Assembly: GCA_029561255.1 (NCBI GenBank)
Contig: JAKQJH010000159.1
Coordinates: forward strand, 1-55,155
Reading direction: 5' to 3'
Source: Bacteroidota bacterium
Lineage (GTDB): Bacteria; Bacteroidota; Bacteroidia; Chitinophagales; Chitinophagaceae
DNA: 55,155 bases
The position numbers and the translations under genes are program-made. Positions within the stretch are counted from its first letter, which is position 1; each line of letters opens with the position of its first letter. The notes below the pieces were generated by a model. It ran no database searches and was not told where the DNA came from. It saw nothing but the letters and a program-made list of their open reading frames with translations. Positions 1 to 6,815 of this stretch are shown piece after piece.

Positions 1-1834
1 CCACCGGTACCACCAGTACCCGGCCCTGGTCGATACCGGTATTGAGCATTGTTCTCAATTGTCCCTGTATGCTGGCATTCTCCACAAATGCTTCGATCAT
101 GGCCAGGATGGTCATGTTTTTCATCGTGATATCAATCAGACTATTCGTGGGTTTGGTGATATCCACTACAATGGTCGCATCCCCTTCAATATGTTTTAAG
201 CGGTTGGATACCGTTCCCAACCTGGCAGCCCCGGTAAAACCCAATGAACTGATCAGGATCGGATTCTTAAAATCAAGCCCGGCACTCACCCCCAGCTTTC
301 GCAATCCTACTCCCGGTATACCAAAGGGATTGGTCCACTCCGGCAGATCCGATTTGCCATCCGGACCGGGCTTACCGGTCAGCAGGGCACTATTCCCTTT
401 CTTTAACGCGGTCATAAAAAACTCACCACTGATCTTCTGATCCACAGGAGCAAATCCAAAGCTCGCATTGAAGCCCACGAGATCGCTTCCGATCGTAGCC
501 TCGATCTTCCCCCCAATCGTTAACTCAATAGGATTAACGGTACCCAGTCTCATCCCAAATACCACTTCCTTCATGGTGATACTGCTGCCCATGGGTATAC
601 TCAGATCCAGGGCGGCATTCATACTCATATTGGTGAAGGTCTCGTTGCAGGTACCTTTCAGTTTGATTGCATTTACTTTCAACAGCTTTGCCAGGTCATC
701 ACTCAGTTTTATACTGGAAAAAAGATTAACCCCCTGTTCAACTTTTATTTCTCCTTCCTCTTTTAATGCGGATAGATTGCTGGTCGCGTCTTCGTCTGCC
801 AGGGTAGATATAATCAGCGCTGTCCCGGATAGTTCGATGGCATCCATGGGGGCCAGTACAGCAGCTAACTGTGAAAATTTAAATCCGGCTGGCGGTGCTA
901 TGGCAAAAAGCATGGTTGATTTATCTTCCGCCGTAGCCCCGTTAAACTGCAGTTCCGCTTCGCCAAAACTGGTTTGCGCCAGGGCACTGAAATTTTTATT
1001 GGTGGGATTAAAACTGGCAGTTAACGAGGATACTTCTTTTGTTTTAATCGCGTCGGGGATATAACGGAGTAACTGATTGGCCTTGTTATCACTCAGGAAT
1101 GAATTCAGCAATGAAGGCAGACTGAGCCCCGAAGCAGTAAAGGAAAAAAGCAGGTCATCCGGATCAGAAGACATATTCGCACTCAGGTTAACGGGTATCA
1201 CCCCTACTTTCCCATCCCCGGATACCGTAGCAGATGCTTTCCGTTGCGGGGATGTGGGTTTGTCCAATGTAAATCCGATAGTCATCCCATCAATGGCAAA
1301 TCCATCAAAGCCTTCTACCGCATAACTGCCGGTGCCGAAATTCAGCATCACTTTACTCAGGCTGTCTCCTTTATCATCAAATTCAATTGATAAATCTTTT
1401 ATGGAGATCCCTGTTTGCAAGGGGAATGACTTTGGCAAAAAAGAACCGAGGGAGCGCCCAGAAAAAAACTTCAGCAATTTATCCGGAGTAATCGTAGCGG
1501 CTTCCGGAAAGCTGGTGCTGATCGATTTAATTTTCCGGTCAGCTGTCATAGCGGCCTTCAGGCCAATATGATCAAATCCAAAAAAGGAAACATTACCACT
1601 GGCTTCTTTACCTCCGTCATCTGTAGTACTCAGGCTCAGCTCTCCTAATTGAATACCCACCGCGTCCAGGTAGCGGTTCATGGCATTGGCAATAGCTTGC
1701 TTTTCTTCTTCGCCGGCGCCTTTTTTGTGAATAACCGCTGTATCCGCATCATGGCGATTAATTGTATTTGCTGAAGAGGCTTCGCCTGTTAATAAAATAA
1801 GTAAAGCAAGGAGGAAAACCCTGGAGGTTTGCAT
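1..1834 (-). CDS. Large secreted protein of unknown function, partial (C-terminus beyond left edge)
   Basis: An uninterrupted minus-strand reading frame of about 611 codons runs from an ATG at 1834 off the left edge. It begins with a typical signal peptide (hydrophobic residues about 5-17, then an Ala-rich cleavage region), so the product is exported. The rest is Gly/Ser/Thr-rich with many alternating polar-hydrophobic stretches and no Cys cluster, which suggests repeated beta-structure; several segments pair short helices (LPSLLNSFL-like) with beta-rich blocks. I do not recognise a family. It is divergent from the metallophosphoesterase at 1923, with 88 bp between the starts. Plus-strand frames in the same interval are Ser/Pro-rich shadows. 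The call of a real gene is firm; function is unknown. Confidence 0.8.
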   Translation of the reverse strand, partial: MQTSRVFLLALLILLTGEASSANTINRHDADTAVIHKKGAGEEEKQAIANAMNRYLDAVGIQLGELSLSTTDDGGKEASGNVSFFGFDHIGLKAAMTADRKIKSISTSFPEAATITPDKLLKFFSGRSLGSFLPKSFPLQTGISIKDLSIEFDDKGDSLSKVMLNFGTGSYAVEGFDGFAIDGMTIGFTLDKPTSPQRKASATVSGDGKVGVIPVNLSANMSSDPDDLLFSFTASGLSLPSLLNSFLSDNKANQLLRYIPDAIKTKEVSSLTASFNPTNKNFSALAQTSFGEAELQFNGATAEDKSTMLFAIAPPAGFKFSQLAAVLAPMDAIELSGTALIISTLADEDATSNLSALKEEGEIKVEQGVNLFSSIKLSDDLAKLLKVNAIKLKGTCNETFTNMSMNAALDLSIPMGSSITMKEVVFGMRLGTVNPIELTIGGKIEATIGSDLVGFNASFGFAPVDQKISGEFFMTALKKGNSALLTGKPGPDGKSDLPEWTNPFGIPGVGLRKLGVSAGLDFKNPILISSLGFTGAARLGTVSNRLKHIEGDATIVVDITKPTNSLIDITMKNMTILAMIEAFVENASIQGQLRTMLNTGIDQGRVLVVPV

Positions 1835-1922
1835 GTTTTGGATGTTGAGGTGAAATGGTGCTCTGAAAATACTGTAATTTGGCGACTCCTTTATAAAATC
1901 AGAAAACCAGGTATTTACAGCA

Positions 1923-2441
1923 ATGACCAGGATCGGACTACTTTCAGACACCCACGGTTATTTCGACCCCGCCATCGACACTCATTTCGCTCATTGCGAT
2001 GAGATCTGGCATGCGGGGGATTGGGGGGTGGGTGCGGGTACTGGTCTGGCCTCTCTAAGTGGCCTGACCAGTACCCGCCACTCCCGCCCTATCCGCGGCG
2101 TTTACGGCAATATCGACGACAACGCAATCCGCTCGGTCTATCCCGAACAGCTCGTTTTTACCTGCGAAGAAGTAAAAGTAATGATCCGGCATATCGGCGG
2201 TTACCCGCCCCGGTATAACCCGGAAACAAAAAAGGAACTGCTTATTCACCGCCCGCAACTTTTCATCAGCGGCCATTCACATATTCTGAGAGTGATGTAC
2301 GATGAAAAACTGCAGTGCCTGCATATGAACCCCGGAGCAGCCGGTAAACATGGATGGCATAAGGTCAGAACCCTGATCCGGTTTGTCATTGATGGGAAGG
2401 AGATGAAGGATTGTGAAGTGGTGGAGTTGGGGCCAAGATAG
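1923..2441 (+). CDS. YfcE/MJ0936-type metallophosphoesterase
   Basis: Cytoplasmic calcineurin-like phosphoesterase of 172 residues. The metal-binding motifs are in order: DTH at 9-11, GD at 32-33, GNIDD at 62-66 (the GNHD position), and GHSH at 117-120. Family members hydrolyse phosphodiesters with two divalent metals; the physiological substrate cannot be told from sequence. Residues about 36-54, between the GD and GN motifs, are longer and more Gly/Ser/Thr-rich than expected for this family and coincide with a strong DNA palindrome (2034-2078), so this loop looks like an in-frame insertion. The gene ends exactly where an intergenic repeat starts. Start ATG at 1923 puts the first metal motif at the usual distance from the N-terminus. 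Confidence 0.9.
   Translation: MTRIGLLSDTHGYFDPAIDTHFAHCDEIWHAGDWGVGAGTGLASLSGLTSTRHSRPIRGVYGNIDDNAIRSVYPEQLVFTCEEVKVMIRHIGGYPPRYNPETKKELLIHRPQLFISGHSHILRVMYDEKLQCLHMNPGAAGKHGWHKVRTLIRFVIDGKEMKDCEVVELGPR
2034..2078. repeat. Palindrome inside the metallophosphoesterase gene
   Basis: Two 18-nt arms (2034-2051 and 2061-2078) are complementary at 17 of 18 positions around a 9-nt loop. The stretch is translated in frame as residues 38-52 of the phosphoesterase, in a loop between conserved motifs. This arrangement resembles protein-coding palindromic insertions known from Rickettsia; the comparison is inference. Confidence 0.85.
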
Positions 2442-2556
2442 GTTTAAGAGGTTTAAAAGGTTCAAGAGGTTTAAAAAGTTCAAGAGGTTTAAGAGGTTGT
2501 CACTACTTAGAACAACTTCTTAAACCTCTTGAACCTATTAAACTTTTAGAACCTGC
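2441..2556. repeat. Hairpin-forming GGTTTAAGAGGTTCAA word repeat filling a convergent spacer
   Basis: The left arm (2441-2500) is made of degenerate copies of ggtttaagag/gttcaagag; the right arm (2512-2555) is their reverse complement (cttaaacctcttgaacct). The spacer between the two facing stop codons consists of nothing else. It could fold in RNA from either strand and act as a bidirectional terminator, though there is no clean T-run. A related right-arm sequence lies at 41409-41452. Confidence 0.85.
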
Positions 2557-2994
2557 TTACATCCCCGGAAACCACGCTCTCCCCGCTCCAGCTTCCCTGA
2601 AGGGCCAGGGAACAGCAACAAGGATAAAGATGAGAGCGATCAACAATAACCAGCCTGTATTCTTATAATTTAATTTTTTTGCTTTCCCTCTGGCCAATGT
2701 GATCAATATAATGGCGACTAACATGAGAAGAGGGTGCTCCAAACGATAAAAGCGATATGTAAGATTTCCCATGGAGGATGTAACTCCTTCAGGCAAAGGA
2801 TTAATTAACCCATATTTTCCCGCAATCCACTGATACAATCCGATCAGCAGCATGGTATGTGCCGCAATCATCAGCCAGAGACTGGTGGATCTGATACTTT
2901 CCTTTTTCCCGAAAGCCTGTACTAGGCCAACCAGTAATAAGAGTAAGATTACCCAACGAAGTAAACTATGTAAATGCAGCATACCTGTTTCCAT
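2557..2994 (-). CDS. Four-helix membrane protein, conserved in Bacteroidota
   Basis: 145 residues with four hydrophobic segments (about 9-28, 38-58, 87-103, 114-132), so an inner-membrane protein. The opening HLHSLLRW, the second-helix His (AAH) and the EH before helix 3 are His positions I recall as recurring in a Bacteroidota family that is sometimes loosely annotated as cytochrome b-like; they could bind haem, but no biochemical role is established. It lies 48 bp downstream of the PD40 lipoprotein on the same strand, so the two may be cotranscribed. Its stop codon abuts the repeat at 2441-2556. Confidence 0.75.
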   Translation of the reverse strand: METGMLHLHSLLRWVILLLLLVGLVQAFGKKESIRSTSLWLMIAAHTMLLIGLYQWIAGKYGLINPLPEGVTSSMGNLTYRFYRLEHPLLMLVAIILITLARGKAKKLNYKNTGWLLLIALIFILVAVPWPFREAGAGRAWFPGM

Positions 2995-3042
2995 ACTGAA
3001 AAAATTTAGACAAATATAGGCTTCCCCGATTACACAGACATC

Positions 3043-4146
3043 TTATTCCTCCCAATCCGCAACAAACACATTCGTATCCCTCGTGCCGCCATTATTCCGG
3101 TTGCTGCAAAAAACGATCTTTTTGCCATTGGGGGAGAACATCGGGAAGGCGTCAAAACCTTTGTCCCGGCTGATCTTGGTGAGGTTGCTGCCATCCTCGT
3201 TGATGGTATAAAGATTAAACGGAAATCCTCTTTTGTATTCGTGATTACTGGCAAAAATAATCCGCTTGCTGTCAGGCATATAAGCAGGTGCCCAGTTGGC
3301 CTGACCATAGGATGTGACCTGGTGTGCATTGCTCCCATCGGCATTAGATACCCAGACTTCCATATTGGTGGGAGCCACAAGATGTTCAGCCAGCAGTTCT
3401 TTATACTCTTTGATCTCTGCTTCCGTTTTCGGACGGGAAGCACGCCAGATCAGTTTGGTACCATCCGGACTAAACCACGCACCGCCATCATAACCCAACA
3501 TATTGGTGATTCTTTTTTCCGAACCGGTTTTCAGGTCCATGATATATAAATCAATATCCCCGTCCTTATCACTCGTGTACAACATTTTCTCCCCATCAGG
3601 CGACAAGGTAGCTTCTGCATCGTAACCCTTTGAATTAGTCAGCTGTTTTACGATTTTACCATCCAGATCGGCCATGAAGATATCATAGCTGTCGTATAAA
3701 GGCCAGATATAACGATTGCCGTATTTGGCACGGTCAGGTGTAGGCGGACAATCCTTACTACCGAGGTGGGTGGAGGCATAAATAATATGTTTACCGTCTT
3801 TTGTAAAAAAGGGACAAGTGGTACGTCCTGTACCCGTACTTACCAGTTTATAGGTAAACGGTTGCCCGGCCTTGGTGGGCACTTTCCCTACAAAAATCTG
3901 ATCACAATTGATCCCTTCTTTAGGGTTGGTACGTTGAAATACAAGGTATTTGCCATCATAACTCCAATAGGCTTCTGCATTATCCCCGCCAAATGTCAGC
4001 TGACGGATATTTTTCAGCCGGGTTTCATCCGGGTAACGGAGGGTATCGGCTGCTGCGTTGGCTGCCGCCATTTTTGATGTGTTATTACAGGCCGGAATAG
4101 CCAAAATTGACCCGGCAATGAGTAGTAGCAATGCAATTTTTTTCAT
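3043..4146 (-). CDS. TolB-like PD40 beta-propeller lipoprotein
   Basis: 367 residues from the ATG at 4146; a longer frame starts at 4191 but the later Met gives a proper lipoprotein signal (MKKIALLLL...IPAC, Cys at about 20). The body has about six PD40/WD40-like blades recognisable from recurring W/F-SPDG-K-hydrophobic motifs (YWSYDGKYLVF, FTKDGKHIIY, LSPDGEKMLY, FSPDGTKLIW, YMPDSKRIIF, FSPNGKKIVF), as in TolB and DPP-IV propellers. No peptidase domain follows, so it is probably a periplasm-facing binding or scaffold protein. The start region on this strand carries a TAACTTTG promoter-like element (4189-4196). Confidence 0.85.
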   Translation of the reverse strand: MKKIALLLLIAGSILAIPACNNTSKMAAANAAADTLRYPDETRLKNIRQLTFGGDNAEAYWSYDGKYLVFQRTNPKEGINCDQIFVGKVPTKAGQPFTYKLVSTGTGRTTCPFFTKDGKHIIYASTHLGSKDCPPTPDRAKYGNRYIWPLYDSYDIFMADLDGKIVKQLTNSKGYDAEATLSPDGEKMLYTSDKDGDIDLYIMDLKTGSEKRITNMLGYDGGAWFSPDGTKLIWRASRPKTEAEIKEYKELLAEHLVAPTNMEVWVSNADGSNAHQVTSYGQANWAPAYMPDSKRIIFASNHEYKRGFPFNLYTINEDGSNLTKISRDKGFDAFPMFSPNGKKIVFCSNRNNGGTRDTNVFVADWEE

Positions 4147-4226
4147 ACTGATGTGTTTCTTTGGAATCCGGGGCTGTACCGGAGGGTGCAAAGTTATTTT
4201 TGTTATTACGTTGGTTTGTCAGCTAT

Positions 4227-4260
4227 TTGTCATACCTCAGCGCCAAAAATAGTAGTTTTG
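4227..4260 (+). promoter_or_regulatory. Bacteroidota-type promoter for the TPR lipoprotein
   Basis: TTG at 4227-4229 and TAGTTTTG at 4253-4260 (consensus TAnnTTTG) are separated by 23 bp, at the long end of the accepted spacing, and lie 28 bp before the ATG at 4288. Confidence 0.55.
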
Positions 4261-4287
4261 TGCCTTCTAATTAATGATTGACCGAAG

Positions 4288-5295
4288 ATGAACAAGTATG
4301 CAAAAATAGGGCCCTTTATTGCCGGAATACTGACTTTGATCAGTGCCTGTACTGATCGTAATGATGGTGCAACAACGTTTGAAAGTTTATTGTCTGGCCC
4401 GCCCTACAGCGCCCTGACGGACAGTATTAAAAATGACCCTAAAAAAGATGAACTCTATTTCCGCCGGGCAATCCAGCTTAATTCGAATCAACAGCCCGAA
4501 GCCGCGCTGGCCGATTTCCGCAAAGCCTGGGAGCTGAAAAAGAATGAACAATATGCCCTGGGCATCGGCTCCCTCCTTTTGGAATCCAAACCGTCCGAAG
4601 CCCTGGTCTTTCTCAAAGAAGCATTAACCGTACTTCCTGAAAGCCTCCTGCTCAACCTGACCCTGGCCCGGAGTTATGACAACCAGGGCAAAACAGAAGA
4701 AGCTCTCCAACTGATTTCCGGCCTCTTAATCAGGAATCCCGAACAGGTAGATCTTCTGAAAATGAAAGCCAACCTGCTGGGAAAAAAGGGAAATATTCCC
4801 GAAGCCATCAGTCTGCTGGAGAAAGCCTACAACCTCACCCCTTATGATGTGGAACTGAATTATATACTGGCCCTTCAATATGCTGAATCAAAAAATTCAC
4901 GGGTGCTGGATTTATGCGATTCACTCGCCAGGGCGGATTCGTTGGGCGAACATGCAGAACCCTATTATTACAAAGGCATTTATTACACAGCAATCAATGA
5001 TAAGAAAAAAGCCCTCCTGGCTTTTGATGAAGCAATCAAACATGACTATACTTATTTTGAAAGTTATATCGAAAAAGGGTCCATCTTGTTTGAAATGAAA
5101 AATTTCACCGATGCCCTGAAGGTCTTAAACCTGGCGCTCACCATCTCGCCCAAATACCCCGAAACCTATTATTGGATCGCCAAATGCCAGCAGGCACTCG
5201 GACAGAAGGAAGAGGCGAAACTGAACTATCAACGGGCTTTTAGTTTAGACCAGAGTTTTACTTCAGCACGGGATTCGGCTAATAAGTTGAAGTAG
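4288..5295 (+). CDS. TPR-repeat lipoprotein
   Basis: 335 residues. The N-terminus is a lipoprotein signal ending in LISAC (Cys 21), so the protein is anchored to a membrane on the periplasmic or outer side. From residue about 55 there are tandem tetratricopeptide units (for example EAALADFRKAWEL, EALVFLKEALTVLPES, EAISLLEKAYNLTPYD, KALLAFDEAIKHDYTY, DALKVLNLALTISPKYPETYYWIA), at least seven, forming a helical superhelix that normally binds partner proteins. No catalytic domain is present. Its start region is divergent from the PD40 protein. A repeat begins 6 nt after the stop. Confidence 0.88.
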   Translation: MNKYAKIGPFIAGILTLISACTDRNDGATTFESLLSGPPYSALTDSIKNDPKKDELYFRRAIQLNSNQQPEAALADFRKAWELKKNEQYALGIGSLLLESKPSEALVFLKEALTVLPESLLLNLTLARSYDNQGKTEEALQLISGLLIRNPEQVDLLKMKANLLGKKGNIPEAISLLEKAYNLTPYDVELNYILALQYAESKNSRVLDLCDSLARADSLGEHAEPYYYKGIYYTAINDKKKALLAFDEAIKHDYTYFESYIEKGSILFEMKNFTDALKVLNLALTISPKYPETYYWIAKCQQALGQKEEAKLNYQRAFSLDQSFTSARDSANKLK

Positions 5296-5301
5296 TCAGA
5301 T

Positions 5302-5340
5302 CAATTAGCCAATGTGCCAATATGCCAATGTGCCAATTGG
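5302..5340 (+). repeat. 8-mer GCCAATGT tandem repeat
   Basis: Tandem 8-bp words (gccaatgt, gccaatat, gccaatgt, gccaatt) start 6 nt after the TPR gene. The 20-nt word caattagccaatgtgccaat here recurs exactly at 30967-30986 and 32156-32175, and inverted relatives lie at 32271-32302. The rest of 5296-5617 holds a second repeat (5460-5570) and the rpe promoter; I see no gene. Confidence 0.85.
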
Positions 5341-5459
5341 GGAAGAGTAAAATAATTTAACCTTACTTCACAATAGGTAGCAGCTATATTTAAGAAAGCA
5401 AGCCTCCCTATTTACAACAAGTACATCTAAGAAGGTTTTTGTATATTTAAATTTGATTC

Positions 5460-5570
5460 TTCTTTGGCTTCTTGGCATCTTGGCTTCTTTGTTCTTTTTT
5501 GGCATCTTGGTGTCTTGGCATCTTGGCTTCTTGGTTCTTTTTTTGGCATCTTGGCTTCTTGGTTCTTTTC
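5460..5570 (+). repeat. Tandem CTTGGCATCTTGGCTTCTTGG word repeat
   Basis: About 110 bp built from degenerate copies of tcttggcatcttggcttctt and ttggttcttttt. Composition is strand-asymmetric (T/G-rich), unlike the surrounding genes. It sits immediately upstream of the rpe promoter element. A frame on the minus strand reading through it is an artefact of the low complexity. Confidence 0.8.
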
Positions 5571-5590
5571 AACAAGTGTTTCAAAAACCG

Positions 5591-5598
5591 TAAATTTG
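5591..5598 (+). promoter_or_regulatory. TAAATTTG promoter element upstream of rpe
   Basis: An exact TAnnTTTG match 19 bp before the rpe ATG; the upstream -33 part is weak (TTC at 5568-5570, 20 bp spacing). Confidence 0.45.
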
Positions 5599-5617
5599 CC
5601 ACGCAAATCACCTAAAT

Positions 5618-6268
5618 ATGCCAATCATTGCCCCTTCCCTTTTAGCCGCTAACTTCCTAAATCTCAGCAATGAATGCGAAATGCTGAATAAAAGCGAGGC
5701 CGACTGGTTTCACCTGGATGTAATGGACGGGCGGTTTGTACCAAATATCAGTTTCGGGCCGATGATCATTGAGTTTATCCGCAAAGCCACCACCAAAACC
5801 TGCGATGTACACCTGATGATCGAAGAACCGGAGAAATATGCCGAAGAGTTTAAAAAAGCCGGGGCCGATATCCTGACCGTGCATATCGAAGCCTGCCGTC
5901 ATTTGCATCGTAATATTCAACAGATAAAATCATTGGGGATGAAAGCCGGCGTGGCCCTGAACCCGCATACCCCTGTGGCCGGTTTAGCCGATATCCTGCA
6001 TGAGATTGACCTGGTCTGCCTGATGAGTGTGAACCCGGGCTTCGGCGGACAAAAATTCATCCCCTTTACCCTGGAAAAGATCAAACAGTTGCGGAAAATG
6101 ATCACCGACCGCGGGCTGAATGTACATATCGAGATCGATGGCGGGGTGACCCAGGAAAATGCCCAATCGATCCTGGATGCAGGTGCCGATGTGCTGGTAG
6201 CCGGCAGCACCGTTTTCAAAGCCCCCGACCCGATCGGAATGATCCATCAGCTGAAGCAACTATCCTGA
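5618..6268 (+). CDS. rpe: Ribulose-phosphate 3-epimerase
   Basis: 216 residues, the usual length. This cytoplasmic TIM-barrel enzyme interconverts D-ribulose 5-phosphate and D-xylulose 5-phosphate in the pentose phosphate pathway. Visible signatures are APSLLAANF at 5-13, HLDVMDGRFVPN with metal ligand/catalytic His 32 and Asp 34, DVHLMIE with His 65, the phosphate-binding VNPGFGGQKF at 138-147, and EIDGGV with the second catalytic Asp 174. The ATG at 5618 starts the first beta strand as in known enzymes. It is followed 22 bp later by a lipoprotein gene on the same strand. Confidence 0.97.
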   Translation: MPIIAPSLLAANFLNLSNECEMLNKSEADWFHLDVMDGRFVPNISFGPMIIEFIRKATTKTCDVHLMIEEPEKYAEEFKKAGADILTVHIEACRHLHRNIQQIKSLGMKAGVALNPHTPVAGLADILHEIDLVCLMSVNPGFGGQKFIPFTLEKIKQLRKMITDRGLNVHIEIDGGVTQENAQSILDAGADVLVAGSTVFKAPDPIGMIHQLKQLS

Positions 6269-6290
6269 TATTCCGGTTGTCATACACTTT

Positions 6291-6758
6291 ATGCGCCTTC
6301 TCCTGACCTTCCTGATTGGTAGTTTATTGATCGTCTCCTGCGGTTCCACCCCTTGCGGGCCTGCCGAACTGAATTTCCGGCTGGTTGGCTTTTCCAATTC
6401 GGAAACAGACACCATGATCGTTCACCGGCTGAAAAAAAACAGCAATGAAGTTATAAGCCGGGTGGAATATAATCCCTCCAACCCTGTAAGATTTGAGCAT
6501 ATCAATGATACCTCCATTTTGGTCGCTTACCAGTCAGACCTCTTAATGCGCAGCAATTTTGATTACCAGATTGAATTTCCGGTGGCCAACCGCAGTTTCC
6601 TTATCACCGGAATTAACGAGATGATCTCGTATAGTAAATCCCGTGGCTTATTCAGCAACACCAAAGAGTATTGCATGAATACCATTTCCAATTGCCGGGT
6701 AGATGGAATGTTGCAATCCGTACTGCAATTCCCAAACACGATCTATCTCAGAAAATAA
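6291..6758 (+). CDS. Small lipoprotein of unknown function
   Basis: 155 residues with a signal sequence ending LIVSC (Cys about 17), hence a lipoprotein. The mature part has two Cys close to the N-terminus and two Cys near residues 127 and 133, mixed beta-rich pattern, and no domain I recognise. It lies between rpe and a TonB-dependent receptor on the same strand with short gaps, so it may share their transcript; a role as an accessory to the receptor is only a guess. Confidence 0.7.
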   Translation: MRLLLTFLIGSLLIVSCGSTPCGPAELNFRLVGFSNSETDTMIVHRLKKNSNEVISRVEYNPSNPVRFEHINDTSILVAYQSDLLMRSNFDYQIEFPVANRSFLITGINEMISYSKSRGLFSNTKEYCMNTISNCRVDGMLQSVLQFPNTIYLRK

Positions 6759-6815
6759 AGGACAGAACCCTTTCACCTGCACTGAACTCTTCGTATCTTG
6801 TCGTATCATTTTCTT

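Noticed and set aside
42-1571. Four open plus-strand frames in the first 1.6 kb
   Set aside because: They are Ser/Pro/Ile-rich shadows of the continuous minus-strand gene, which has a signal peptide and a normal composition.
5427-5624. Minus-strand frame through the CTTGGC repeat (MPKKEPRSQ...)
   Set aside because: It is a product of tandem low-complexity DNA, with no start context or homology expected.
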